Notes under the pieces: generated by a model
Told to the model about the DNA's origin: nothing
The model's input: the letters and a program-made list of their open reading frames with translations, nothing else
The model's database searches: none
In this document: in pieces, positions 50,551 to 60,224 of the stretch
Layout of the letters: the number at the start of each line of letters is the position of its first letter
How positions within the stretch are numbered: the first letter of the stretch is position 1
Assembly (NCBI RefSeq): GCF_025725725.1
Contig: NZ_CP107020.1
Coordinates: forward strand, 558,001-622,000
DNA length: 64,000 nt
Direction of reading: 5' to 3'
DNA from: Brachybacterium huguangmaarense
GTDB lineage: Bacteria; Actinomycetota; Actinomycetes; Actinomycetales; Dermabacteraceae
Translations under genes and position numbers: made by a program

Positions 50551-52629
50551 ATGAGCACCACCACCGAGACCCGGTCGGGCTTCAGCCCACGGGTCGCCCT
50601 GCAGAAGGTCGGCACCTCGCTGTCGAACATGGTCATGCCGAACATCCCCGCGCTGATCGCGTGGGGCATCTTCACCGCCTTCTTCATCCCGGACGGCTGG
50701 ACGCCGAGCGAGCCGCTCGCCACGCTCGTCGGCCCCACGATCCATTACCTGCTGCCGCTGCTGATCGCCAACACCGGCGGCCGCATGGTCTACGAGGCGC
50801 GCGGCGCCGTCGTGGGCGTCGTCGCGACCATGGGCGTAATCGCGGGCTCCGACTGGCTGATCGCCCAGGAGAACGCGCCCGCTCTCGCGAAGTGGGTCGC
50901 CGAGGGCAACGACTCCTCGACCTTCTCCGGTCTCGGCCAGGTCCACATGTTCATCGGCGCCATGATCATGGCGCCGCTCGCGGCGTGGCTCATGAAGAAG
51001 TTCGACCAGGTCGTGCAGCCCCGCATCCCCGCGGGCTTCGAGATGCTCGTCAACATGTTCTCGGCCGGCATCCTGGCCTTCGTCATGGCGGTGCTCGGCT
51101 TCTTCGGCCTGGCGCCCGTCGTCAACTGGGTCATGCACCTGCTGTCCGACGGCGTGAACGCGCTGATCCAGCATGATCTGCTGCCGCTCGTGTCGATCCT
51201 CATCGAGCCGGCCAAGGTCTTCTTCCTCAACAACGCGATCAACCACGGCGTGCTGACGCCGCTCGGCATCACGGAGGCCGCAGGCCCCGCCGGCAAGTCC
51301 GTGCTGTTCCTGCTCGAGGCCAACCCCGGCCCCGGCCTGGGCATCCTGATGGCGTACACGATCTTCGGACGCGGCGCCGCGCGCGCCTCGGCCCCGGGCG
51401 CCGCGATCATCCAGTTCATCGGCGGCATCCACGAGATCTACTTCCCGTACGTGCTCATGAAGCCGATCCTCATCATCGCCGCGATCGGCGGCGGCATGAC
51501 CGGCGTGTTCCTCAACGTCGTCTTCCACAACGGGCTCATCGCCCCCGCCTCGCCGGGGTCGATCCTCGCGATCATGGGCGTGGCCGCACGCGGTGACCGC
51601 CTGACGATCCTCATCGCCGTCTTCGGCGCCGCCGTCGTCAGCTTCGTGCTCGCCTCCCTGTTCCTGCGGATCGGCAAGCAGGAGGACGGCGACATCGCCG
51701 CCGCCACCGCCAAGATGGAGCAGATGAAGGGCAAGAAGTCCTCCGTCGCGGGCGCGCTGACCGGCGCCGCCGGCGACACCGTCGCGGACTCCGACGCCGA
51801 CGCCCACACCGGCCCGATCCACAAGATCGTGTTCGCGTGCGACGCGGGCATGGGCTCGTCCGCCATGGGCGCGACCGTGCTGCGCAAGAAGATCCGCTCC
51901 GCGGGCTTCAGCGACGTCGAGGTGACCAACAAGGCCATCTCGAGCCTCGCCGACGAGTGGGACCTGGTCGTCACCCAGAAGGAGCTCGCGGATCGTGCCG
52001 CGCAGCGCACCGGCTCGGCCGTGCACGTCGCGGTCGACCAGTTCATGAACTCGCCGCGCTACGACGAGGTCGTCGAGCTGGTCCGCGAGCGCAACACCGC
52101 GGGCGAGGCCCCGGCAGCGGCGGCGCCTGCCGCAGCTCCGGCCGCGGCGGCGACCGGCACCCACCGCGCGGACACGCCCGCCGACGCTCCCGCAGACGCC
52201 GCGGGCGAGGTCATGCCGGCCTCGAGCGTCGTGCTCCACGGGACGGCCGCCTCGGCCGCCTCGGCGATCGACGAGGCGGGCCAGCTGCTCGTCGGCGCGG
52301 GCGCCGTGGACGAGGCCTACGTCGCGGCGATGCACGACCGCGAGCGCTCCGTGTCGACGTTCATGGGCAACGGCCTGGCGATCCCCCACGGGACCAACGA
52401 CGCCAAGTCCTCGATCCGGCGCTCGGGCATGTCGTTCATCCGCTACGACGACCCGATCGACTGGAACGGCAACGAGGTCCGCTTCGTGGTCGGCATCGCC
52501 GGCCAGGGCAACGAGCACCTCGCCCTGCTGCAGAATGTCGCCATGACGTTCTCGGATCCGGCGCAGGTCGAGAAGCTCGAGAAGGCGACCTCCGCCGACG
52601 AGATCCTGTCCATCTTCGACGAGGAGTGA
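50551..52629 (+). CDS. mtlA: Mannitol-specific PTS enzyme IICBA
   Basis: Membrane permease that phosphorylates mannitol during uptake (692 aa, all three domains fused in the order C-B-A). The IIC domain (about 1-380) carries the substrate motif GGIHEIYFPY with His294-Glu295. The IIB domain (about 425-520) has its phosphocysteine at Cys430 in FACDAGMGSSAMGA. The IIA domain (about 550-692) has His613 in GLAIPHGTND. An Ala/Pro/Asp-rich linker of about 40 residues joins B and A, which accounts for the extra length over E. coli MtlA. The ATG at 50551 follows AAGGA. mtlD follows after 6 bp. Confidence 0.96.
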   Translation: MSTTTETRSGFSPRVALQKVGTSLSNMVMPNIPALIAWGIFTAFFIPDGWTPSEPLATLVGPTIHYLLPLLIANTGGRMVYEARGAVVGVVATMGVIAGSDWLIAQENAPALAKWVAEGNDSSTFSGLGQVHMFIGAMIMAPLAAWLMKKFDQVVQPRIPAGFEMLVNMFSAGILAFVMAVLGFFGLAPVVNWVMHLLSDGVNALIQHDLLPLVSILIEPAKVFFLNNAINHGVLTPLGITEAAGPAGKSVLFLLEANPGPGLGILMAYTIFGRGAARASAPGAAIIQFIGGIHEIYFPYVLMKPILIIAAIGGGMTGVFLNVVFHNGLIAPASPGSILAIMGVAARGDRLTILIAVFGAAVVSFVLASLFLRIGKQEDGDIAAATAKMEQMKGKKSSVAGALTGAAGDTVADSDADAHTGPIHKIVFACDAGMGSSAMGATVLRKKIRSAGFSDVEVTNKAISSLADEWDLVVTQKELADRAAQRTGSAVHVAVDQFMNSPRYDEVVELVRERNTAGEAPAAAAPAAAPAAAATGTHRADTPADAPADAAGEVMPASSVVLHGTAASAASAIDEAGQLLVGAGAVDEAYVAAMHDRERSVSTFMGNGLAIPHGTNDAKSSIRRSGMSFIRYDDPIDWNGNEVRFVVGIAGQGNEHLALLQNVAMTFSDPAQVEKLEKATSADEILSIFDEE

Positions 52630-52635
52630 TCACAC

Positions 52636-53778
52636 ATGAAGGCAGTCCACTTCGGGGCCGGTAACATCGGCCGCGGCTTCATCGGGCTCCTCCTGCACGA
52701 GGCAGGCATCGAGCTGGTCTTCGCGGACGTCGCGGAGGCCCTCATCGACCACCTCAAGCAGGCGGACTCGTACACCGTGCACGTCGTGGGCGACGAGCCC
52801 CGGGACATCGAGGTCAGCGGCTTCTCTGCCGTGAACTCGGCGTCCGAGGTCGACGCTCTCGTCGAGCAGATCGCGAGCGCCGACATCGTCACCACGGCGG
52901 TCGGCGCCCACATCCTCAAGTTCGTCGCACCGGCGATCGCGCAGGGCATCGCCGCGCGCGAGGCGGGCGCTCCGAGGATCGCGGTCATGGCGTGCGAGAA
53001 CGCGATCAACGCGACCGACATCCTGGCCGCCGAGATCGCCAAGAGCTACGACGGCGACGACCTCGCCGAGCGGGCCGTCTTCGCCAACACGGCCGTCGAC
53101 CGGATCGTGCCGGCCCAGGCGCCCGACGCGGGCCTCGACGTCACCGTCGAGACCTTCTGCGAGTGGGTCGTCGAGCGGACCCCCTTCGGGGGCTCCGAGC
53201 CGGACATCCCCGGCGCCACCTACGTGGACGATCTCTCCCCGTACATCGAGCGCAAGCTGTTCACGCTCAACACGGGGCACGCCACCACGGCCTGGTACGG
53301 CTGGGCGAAGGGCATCGAGAAGATCTCCGACGCGATCGCCGACGAGGAGATCCGGGCGAAGGTCTCCGACGTGCTCGACGAGACGTCGGCGCTGCTCGTG
53401 GCCAAGCACGGGTTCGAGCCCGAGGTGCAGGCGGCCTACAAGGCCAAGATCCTCACCCGCTTCGCGAACCCGTATCTGCCCGACACCCCGGAGAGGGTGG
53501 GCCGCAGCCCGCTGCGCAAGCTCTCCCGGCACGACCGGATCGTCGGACCCGCGGCCGAGCTCGCCGAGCGCGGGCTCGACCACTCGGCTCTCATGGGGTC
53601 GTTCTCGGCGGCTCTCGCGTTCACGCCCGAGGGCGACGAGGAGGTCACGCAGCTGCAGGGGATCCTGAGCGGCGACGACGCCGAGGCGGCGACCGTCGAG
53701 ATCACCGGTCTCGACCCGACCCACCCGCTCTACGCGGCGGCCCTCGCGGCCGTGGCCGAGCGGATGAAGGCCCTCTGA
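52636..53778 (+). CDS. mtlD: Mannitol-1-phosphate 5-dehydrogenase
   Basis: NAD-dependent oxidation of mannitol 1-phosphate to fructose 6-phosphate in the cytosol (380 aa, typical length). The NAD-binding loop [12 protein letters not shown] spans residues 6-17. The polyol-dehydrogenase core motif [18 protein letters not shown] near residues 204-221 contains the catalytic region. The ATG at 52636 is preceded by GAGGAG that overlaps the mtlA stop region. Together with mtlA it forms a complete two-gene mannitol pathway. No mtlR-type activator is in the window. Confidence 0.97.
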   Translation: MKAVHFGAGNIGRGFIGLLLHEAGIELVFADVAEALIDHLKQADSYTVHVVGDEPRDIEVSGFSAVNSASEVDALVEQIASADIVTTAVGAHILKFVAPAIAQGIAAREAGAPRIAVMACENAINATDILAAEIAKSYDGDDLAERAVFANTAVDRIVPAQAPDAGLDVTVETFCEWVVERTPFGGSEPDIPGATYVDDLSPYIERKLFTLNTGHATTAWYGWAKGIEKISDAIADEEIRAKVSDVLDETSALLVAKHGFEPEVQAAYKAKILTRFANPYLPDTPERVGRSPLRKLSRHDRIVGPAAELAERGLDHSALMGSFSAALAFTPEGDEEVTQLQGILSGDDAEAATVEITGLDPTHPLYAAALAAVAERMKAL

Positions 53779-53801
53779 GACCCCTCAGGGACCACCATCG
53801 T

Positions 53802-53837
53802 GGGGCGGGGCGCCCGATCCGTCGGACGCCCCGTCCC
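53802..53837 (+). terminator. Terminator hairpin after mtlD
   Basis: GGGGCGGGGCG (53802-53812) pairs with CGCCCCGTCCC (53827-53837), including one G-T pair, 23 bp after the mtlD stop. It separates mtlAD from ptsH. Confidence 0.6.
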
Positions 53838-53876
53838 GCCAGGACTTCGATCCTCCACGAAACGGTCAGCGCCCTG

Positions 53877-53882
53877 TAGCCT
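53877..53882 (+). promoter_or_regulatory. Candidate -10 box of ptsH
   Basis: TAGCCT lies 36 bp before the ptsH ATG and after the mtlD terminator, consistent with an independent promoter. Confidence 0.45.
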
Positions 53883-53918
53883 GACCACACGACGCAGGAC
53901 CTTCCGAAAGGCATTCCC

Positions 53919-54191
53919 ATGGCAGAGCGCACCGTCAAGATCGCCAGCTCGTCCGGGCTCCACGCCCGCCCCGCCGCGATCTTCTCCAAGGCCGCCGGCG
54001 AGCAGCCGGCCCAGGTCACGATCGAGAAGGCCGGCGGGAACCCCGTGCAGGCCTCGAGCATCCTCATGCTCATGACCCTCGGCGCCGGCCACGGCGACGA
54101 GGTCACCCTGCGTGCCGAGGGCGACGGGGCCGAGGAGTCGGTCAACGCCCTCGCGGATCTGCTCGAGAAGGACCTCGACGCCGACGCCTGA
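53919..54191 (+). CDS. ptsH: Phosphocarrier protein HPr
   Basis: General PTS phosphocarrier (90 aa) that passes phosphate from Enzyme I to sugar-specific EIIA domains such as that of MtlA. The phosphorylated His15 lies in SSGLHARPAA. Ser46, in QASSILMLM, corresponds to the regulatory serine of Firmicutes HPr, though the presence of an HPr kinase cannot be judged here. The ATG at 53919 follows AAAGG. It is convergent with ptsI across a shared terminator, so HPr and Enzyme I are adjacent but not in one operon. Confidence 0.97.
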   Translation: MAERTVKIASSSGLHARPAAIFSKAAGEQPAQVTIEKAGGNPVQASSILMLMTLGAGHGDEVTLRAEGDGAEESVNALADLLEKDLDADA

Positions 54192-54218
54192 GTCCTCTCG
54201 CCGCGGTCCTTCCGCGCG

Positions 54219-54253
54219 AACGCCCCGACCCGCATCGCGCGGGCCGGGGCGTT
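54219..54253. terminator. Bidirectional terminator between ptsH and ptsI
   Basis: AACGCCCCGACCCGC (54219-54233) pairs with GCGGGCCGGGGCGTT (54239-54253) with one mismatch and a 5-nt loop, between two convergent stops. The AA/TT ends suit termination in both directions. Confidence 0.7.
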
Positions 54254-54281
54254 CTGCATGAGGGGCCGGGGCCCCCGGGGC

Positions 54282-56000
54282 TCAGAGCCCCAGCTGCTCC
54301 ATGATCGGCAGGGCGGCGCGGACCGCGTCGCGGCCCTCGTCGGCCGTGCGGGCCGAGACGGCCACCTGCGCGAGGCGCTGCGCCTCCTCGAGCGAGACGG
54401 TCGCGAGCACGGTCGCCACGGCCGGCAGGGAGCGCGGGGTCATCGACAGCGAGTTCACGCCCAGGCCCACGAGGACCACGGCGAGTGCCGGGTCGCCCGC
54501 GGCCTCGCCGCACACGCCCACGGGCTTGTTCGCCGAGTCGCCGAACGCCTCGGGGTCGCCCCCGGCGGCGCGGGCGCCCGTGCAGGTCGCCCCGACGAGC
54601 GAGAGCACCGCGGGCTGCCACGGGTTGTTCAGGTGGGCGAGCGAGCCGAGCATGCGATCGGCCGCCATCGTGTACTGGGTGAGGTCGTTGGTGCCGATCG
54701 ACGCGAAGTCGCACTCGGCCAGGCAGCGGTCGGCGGTGACCGCCGCCGAGGGCGTCTCGACCATGATCCCGGCGGGCGAGATGCCCCGCTCGCGGCACAT
54801 GCCGATGAAGTCCTGGACGTCCTCGACGGTCGAGATCATGGGAGCCATGACCCACGCCTTCGCGTCGGACTCGGCGGCCGCGGCGGCGATCGCGTCGAGC
54901 TGGTTGGTCAGCACCGAGCGCTTCTCCCACGAGGTGCGGTAGGCGCGCACGCCGAGCGCCGGGTTCGGCTCGTCGGCGTCGGTGAGGAAGGGCAGCGGCT
55001 TGTCGGCGCCCGCGTCGATCGTGCGGACCACGACCTTCTTGCCGACGAAGTGGGAGAACACCGCGGCGTACGCCTTCTGCTGCTCGGCCACGCTCGGCTC
55101 GTCCTCGCGGTCGAGGAACAGGAACTCGGTGCGGAACAGGCCCACGCCGTCGGCGTGCGCCGCGGCGGCCTTCTCGGCGTCCTTGGCGTTGCCGATGTTG
55201 GCGAGCAGCTGCATGCGGGTGCCGTCGGTCAGGGTGACCCCGCCGCCGGAGTAGGTGAGCGGGTTCTTCTGCAGCTCCGCCCACGCGGCGGCGAGCTCGC
55301 GCTCGCGGTCGCCGACCTCGTCGGTGATGGTGCCGCGCGCACCGTCGACGAACACCTCGGAGCCGTCGGCGATGGCGTCGATGCCCTTGGCCGCGACGAT
55401 CGCCGGCAGGCCCAGCTGGCGGGCCAGGATCGCGGTGTGGGACTGCGGGCCGCCGTCGGACGTGACGAGCGCGATCACCTTGGCGGGGTCGAGCGTCGCG
55501 GTGTCGGCCGGGGCGAGGTCGATCGCGAGCAGCACGAAGGGCTCGGCCACGTCGGGGATGCCGGGAGCCTGCTCGCCGCGCAGCTCCGCGACGATGCGGG
55601 CCCGCACGTCCTTGACGTCCGCGGCGCGCTCGGCCATGTAGCCGCCGAGGTTCTCGAGCATCGCGGCGACCTGGTCGCCGGCGTCCCACACGGCGCGCTC
55701 GGGGGTCACGCGGGTCGAGCTGATGAGCCCCTCGGCGGTCTGGACGAGGGTGGGGTCCGCGGCCATCTGGGCGGTCGCCTCGAGCACGGCCTTGGCGTTG
55801 CCCTCGGCGCGCTCGGCACGCCGGGTGAGGGACTCCTGCACGGCGGCGGCGGCGTCCTTGATGCGTGCGGCCTCCTGCTGGAGGTCGGCGTCCTCGGCGA
55901 CCTTGGCGTCGGCGGCGGGCTCCGCGACCGGCGGCGCCATCGACCGGACGGCGCCGATCACTCGACCGGCGCTGACTGCAACACCTGCGTATTCGGACAT
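54282..56000 (-). CDS. ptsI: Phosphoenolpyruvate-protein phosphotransferase (PTS Enzyme I)
   Basis: Transfers phosphate from PEP to HPr and so powers all PTS uptake (572 aa, normal length). The phosphorylated His is at about residue 188 in DGGPQSHTAILARQLGLPA. The PEP-binding barrel contains GVGLFRTEFLFLDR, and the catalytic Cys lies in GVCGEAAGDP near the C-terminus. The ATG at 56000 follows GGAGGG. It is transcribed opposite to ptsH and divergent from the glucose-type ABC operon, whose promoter region it shares. Confidence 0.97.
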   Translation of the reverse strand: MSEYAGVAVSAGRVIGAVRSMAPPVAEPAADAKVAEDADLQQEAARIKDAAAAVQESLTRRAERAEGNAKAVLEATAQMAADPTLVQTAEGLISSTRVTPERAVWDAGDQVAAMLENLGGYMAERAADVKDVRARIVAELRGEQAPGIPDVAEPFVLLAIDLAPADTATLDPAKVIALVTSDGGPQSHTAILARQLGLPAIVAAKGIDAIADGSEVFVDGARGTITDEVGDRERELAAAWAELQKNPLTYSGGGVTLTDGTRMQLLANIGNAKDAEKAAAAHADGVGLFRTEFLFLDREDEPSVAEQQKAYAAVFSHFVGKKVVVRTIDAGADKPLPFLTDADEPNPALGVRAYRTSWEKRSVLTNQLDAIAAAAAESDAKAWVMAPMISTVEDVQDFIGMCRERGISPAGIMVETPSAAVTADRCLAECDFASIGTNDLTQYTMAADRMLGSLAHLNNPWQPAVLSLVGATCTGARAAGGDPEAFGDSANKPVGVCGEAAGDPALAVVLVGLGVNSLSMTPRSLPAVATVLATVSLEEAQRLAQVAVSARTADEGRDAVRAALPIMEQLGL

Positions 56001-56174
56001 CTGTGTCCACCCTCCGGGAAGTCGTTGTCGTGCGCGGACCCGCGGTGCGGCGCGATGGCGCGCGATCGGTCCCTGTCATGGTACGTGGGCCGCGCGGGAC
56101 CTCCGTCGGGACGATCAGGGTCTGGAAGGTGACGGGGCCCACGTCACGAGCCGGTCACGGTCTGCCGATTCCCG

Positions 56175-56203
56175 CCGAGAGCGCTCTCGGAGGTGTCTAG
56201 ACT
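56175..56203 (+). promoter_or_regulatory. CebR/LacI-type operator and -10 box of the glucose-type ABC operon
   Basis: CCGAGAGCGCTCTCGG (56175-56190) is a perfect 16-bp palindrome with a central CG. It is followed after 7 nt by TAGACT (56198-56203), a good -10 box. A repressor bound here would sit between -35 and -10. The palindrome resembles CebR-type sites (GGGAGCGCTCCC), not the TTTGATCGATCAAA sites at 19.1 kb. Confidence 0.7.
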
Positions 56204-56258
56204 GCTGCGCACCCGGGCATCGCTGCCGGGGTGCGCATCGTTCAAAGGAGAACCGATC

Positions 56259-57539
56259 ATGCTCAACCGCAGGAACTTCCTCGCCCTGTCGTCCGCGGGC
56301 ATCGCCGTCGGCGCCCTCGCCGCGTGCGGCGACGACTCCGGAGGCGGCGGGGGCGACAAGAGCAAGGAGGTCGAGGTCTTCACGTGGTGGGCCCAGGGCT
56401 CCGAGAAGGCCGGCCTCGACGCCCTCGTCGAGGTGTTCAAGAAGCAGCACTCCGACTTCACCTTCGTCAACGGCGCCGTCGCCGGCGGCGCGGGCTCGGC
56501 CGCCAAGGACATGCTGCAGTCGCGCCTCCAGGCGGGCGATCCGCCCGACACCTTCCAGGCGCACGCGGGCGCCGAGCTCGCCGACTACATCGACGCGGCC
56601 CAGATCCAGGACGTCTCGTCGCTCTACGACGACTACGGCCTGACCGACGCGTTCCCCCAGGACCTCGTGGACCGCCTCACCGTCGACGGCAAGATCTACT
56701 CGATCCCGTCGAACATCCACCGCTCGAACATGGTGTGGGGCTCGACCGAGGCGCTCACCAAGGCGGGGATCGACCCGGCCACCCCGCCCGCCGACGTCGA
56801 CGCGTTCATCGCCAACCTCGACAAGGCCAAGGCCGCCGGGGTGACCCCGCTGTCCATCGCGACCACGTGGACCCAGATCAACCTGCTCGAGGCGATCCTC
56901 ATGGCCGACCTCGGGGCCGACGGCTACAACGGCCTGTTCGACGGGTCCACGGCCTGGGACTCCGCGGACGTGACGACGGCCCTGCAGCAGTTCGAGAAGA
57001 TGATGGGCTACACCAACACCGATCGCGACGGGCTCGACTGGCCCGACGCGACCCAGCAGCTGATCGACAACACGGCCGCCTACAACGTGATGGGCGACTG
57101 GGCGGTGGCGGCCTTCCAGGAGGCCAAGCTCGCCGAGAACGACCAGTACGTGTACTTCCCCCTCCCCGGCAAGGACAAGATCTTCGGCTTCCTCGCCGAC
57201 TCCTTCACCCTGCCCGAGGGGGCGCCGAACGAGGACGGCGCCAAGGCCTGGCTCGAGACCATCAGCTCGACCGACGGCCAGCTCGCCTTCAACCTCGCCA
57301 AGGGCTCGATCCCGGCGCGCACCGACACCGACAACTCGAAGTTCGGCCCGTACCAGCAGACTGCCCTGACGTCGTTCAAGGAGGACACGATCTGCCCCTC
57401 GATCGCGCACGGCGCCGCCGTGCCGATCGCGTGGCTGAACGACATCTCGGACGCCACCAGCCAGTTCACCTCGGGTGCGAGCGACCTCGCCGCGTACCAG
57501 AAGGCCCTGGTCGACGCGGCGGACAAGCACGCCGCCTGA
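56259..57539 (+). CDS. Glucose/mannose-type ABC transporter substrate-binding lipoprotein
   Basis: Extracytoplasmic sugar receptor (426 aa). The short signal has an N-terminal NRRNFLALSS twin-arginine-like motif and a lipobox ending near Cys23 (LAACGD). The mature N-terminus EVFTWWAQGSEKAGLDALVE, then FVNGAVAGGAG and RLQAGDPPDTFQAHAGAEL, follows the pattern of glucose/mannose binding proteins closely. The ATG at 56259 follows AAAGGAG. Two permease genes follow and no ATPase gene. The CebR-like operator leaves open whether the true inducer is a beta-glucoside. Confidence 0.9.
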   Translation: MLNRRNFLALSSAGIAVGALAACGDDSGGGGGDKSKEVEVFTWWAQGSEKAGLDALVEVFKKQHSDFTFVNGAVAGGAGSAAKDMLQSRLQAGDPPDTFQAHAGAELADYIDAAQIQDVSSLYDDYGLTDAFPQDLVDRLTVDGKIYSIPSNIHRSNMVWGSTEALTKAGIDPATPPADVDAFIANLDKAKAAGVTPLSIATTWTQINLLEAILMADLGADGYNGLFDGSTAWDSADVTTALQQFEKMMGYTNTDRDGLDWPDATQQLIDNTAAYNVMGDWAVAAFQEAKLAENDQYVYFPLPGKDKIFGFLADSFTLPEGAPNEDGAKAWLETISSTDGQLAFNLAKGSIPARTDTDNSKFGPYQQTALTSFKEDTICPSIAHGAAVPIAWLNDISDATSQFTSGASDLAAYQKALVDAADKHAA

Positions 57540-57605
57540 TCGCGTCTCACGGCAGGGAGCGACCGGAGGGCCGCTCCCTGCCCCTCCTCGGACGAAAGGC
57601 TCCCC

Positions 57606-58504
57606 GTGCGCTCCTTCCTGCGCCGCTTCGGTCCTCCCCTCCTGCTGATCTCCCCCTCGCTGATCCTCGTCGGGGTCTTCGTGTACGTGCTCATCGGCCG
57701 GAACCTGTGGACCTCCCTCACCGACAACCACACCGCCGGGCAGGCCAACGGCCGACGGCCCGTGTCGTTCGTCGGCCTGCAGAACTACGTGGACCTGCTG
57801 GGCACCCCGCAGTTCCGCCACTCCCTGCTGAACCTCGTGCTGTTCACGGCGGTGTTCCTCGCGGGCGCCCTCGGCATCGGCTTCGTGTGGGCGTGGCTGC
57901 TCGAGCGGCCCATCCGCGGCGGGCAGATCTTCCAGACCGTCTACCTGTTCCCGATGGCGATCTCGTTCGTCGCCTCGGGCGTGGTCTGGCGGTGGCTGCT
58001 GAACTCCAACGAGGGGGACGCGGCGTCGGGACTGAACCGCCTGTTCCAGATGGTGCATCTGGACTTCCTGCAGAACCCGTGGTGGAACCAGATCACCTTC
58101 GGCATCATCGCGATCGCGCTGCCCGCCGTGTGGCAGCTCTCCGGTTACGTGATGGCCCTGTTCCTGGCCGGCTTCCGCGGCGTGCCCGATGATCTGCGGG
58201 AGGCGGCCCGCGTCGACGGGGCGAGCGAGTTCCAGGTCTACCGCCACGTGATCTTCCCGCAGCTGACCCCGGTGCTCATGAGCGCGCTCGTGATCATCGC
58301 GCACATGTCGCTCAAGTCGTTCGACCTCATCATGTCCATCTCGAAGCCCGCGAATTACCAGACGAAGGTGCCCGCGGTCGACATGTTCGTGTTCAAGTCC
58401 GGCTACGACTACGCGAACGCCGCCGCGGTGGGCACCCTGCTGCTCGTGTTCGTCGCCGTCCTGGCCGTCCCCTATCTGATCCAGCAGCACCGGGAGCGCA
58501 CGCG

Positions 58505-58508
<4 letters not shown>
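57606..58508 (+). CDS. Carbohydrate ABC transporter permease 1 (glucose/mannose type)
   Basis: First membrane subunit (300 aa, six helices). Helix 1 is PLLLISPSLILVGVFVYVLI, and the ATPase-contact loop reads DLREAARVDGASEFQVYRHVIFP. The GTG at 57606 follows AAGG. It lies 66 bp after the SBP gene and overlaps the next permease gene by ATGA (58505-58508). Confidence 0.93.
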
Positions 58509-59389
<881 letters not shown>

Positions 59390-59414
59390 CGGTCAGGAGC
59401 ATGGGGTGCGAGAA

Positions 59415-59475
59415 AAGGTAGTCATGCGGTCGCACACCGCCTGTCAGACGTGCGGCCGACCATATGACTACCCTT
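59415..59475. terminator. Bidirectional terminator-like palindrome, GGTAGTCATATGGT family, copy 2
   Basis: The left arm starts AAGGTAGTCATGCGGTCG (59415) and the right arm ends CGACCATATGACTACCCTT (59475). The arms match the palindrome at 6393-6460, again between two convergent genes. The left arm has drifted (ATGCGG for ATATGG). Confidence 0.6.
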
Positions 59476-59476
59476 G

Positions 59477-59920
59477 TCAGCGGCGTTCGCGGCGGAGGTC
59501 CTGCGCGAGCATGACGATGATGCCGCTCGGACCGCGCAGATAGGTCAGTCGGTAGACGTCCTCGTAGGTCGCGACGCCGCGCAACGGATGGCAGCCGTGC
59601 CGTGCGGCGATCTCGAGGGCCGCGTCGAGGTCGTCGACCGAGAAGGCCACCCGGTGCATGCCGATCTGCTCGGGGCGCGTGGCCTCCGTCTCGATCGCCT
59701 CGGGATGGATGTACTCGAAGAGCTCGAGGCGACCATGGCCGTCGGGCGTCTGGAGCAGGGCGATCCGGGCATGGTTGCCGTCGAGGCCGACCGCGGTGTC
59801 GGCCCACTCGCCGCTGATCGTGTCCCGGCCGACGACCGTGAGGCCGAGGTCGGTGAAGAAGGCGATCGTCGCCTCGAGGTCACGGACGGCGATGCCGACG
59901 TTCTCCAGGATGATGGACAT
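59477..59920 (-). CDS. VOC (glyoxalase-fold) family protein
   Basis: Small vicinal-oxygen-chelate protein (147 aa) with two beta-alpha-beta-beta-beta modules: VGIAVRDLEATIAFFTDLG and GMHRVAFSVDDLDAALEIAARHG. Potential metal ligands include Glu in RLELFEYIHP and His in MHRVAFSV. The family includes glyoxalases, dioxygenases and resistance proteins, and nothing here selects one. The ATG at 59920 is preceded by a leaderless-type -10 box and no ribosome binding site. Confidence 0.85.
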   Translation of the reverse strand: MSIILENVGIAVRDLEATIAFFTDLGLTVVGRDTISGEWADTAVGLDGNHARIALLQTPDGHGRLELFEYIHPEAIETEATRPEQIGMHRVAFSVDDLDAALEIAARHGCHPLRGVATYEDVYRLTYLRGPSGIIVMLAQDLRRERR

Positions 59921-60224
59921 GGCCGCACAGTACCGGGCAGGGGCTCGTGCCGGGGAGAGGCCTGCGGTCAGGACCGGGCAAGGGGCCGTGCCGGGACCGA
60001 GCAGGGGCCTGCGGTCGGGACCGGGCAGAGGCCTGCGGTCGGGACCGGTCGGGGTCCCGGCCGTGCCGAGGAGTGGCCTGCGACCAGGACCGGACCCGAT
60101 CCTGTATCGCCCACATCCGATCCTGCGTCGCCCACATCCGGTTCTGCGTCGCCCATGTCCGATCCGCGCCCTGCCCGCGCGTGCTCCTGCCTCGATCGGG
60201 CTCCACCGCGACCGGCGGCACTCC
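59921..60224. repeat. Non-coding tandem repeats upstream of the VOC gene
   Basis: Two arrays lie here. A 24-bp unit (GAGGCCTGCGGTCGGGACCG and variants) is repeated about four times at 59957-60051. A 21-bp unit (CGATCCTGCGTCGCCCACATC, written here as CGATCCTGCGTCGCC plus CACATC) is repeated three times at 60097-60159. No gene is seen in these 304 bp beyond the VOC promoter. Confidence 0.65.
59927..59932 (-). promoter_or_regulatory. Leaderless-type -10 box before the VOC gene
   Basis: On the minus strand TACTGT is followed by 6 nt (GCGGCC) and the ATG at 59920. Confidence 0.5.
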
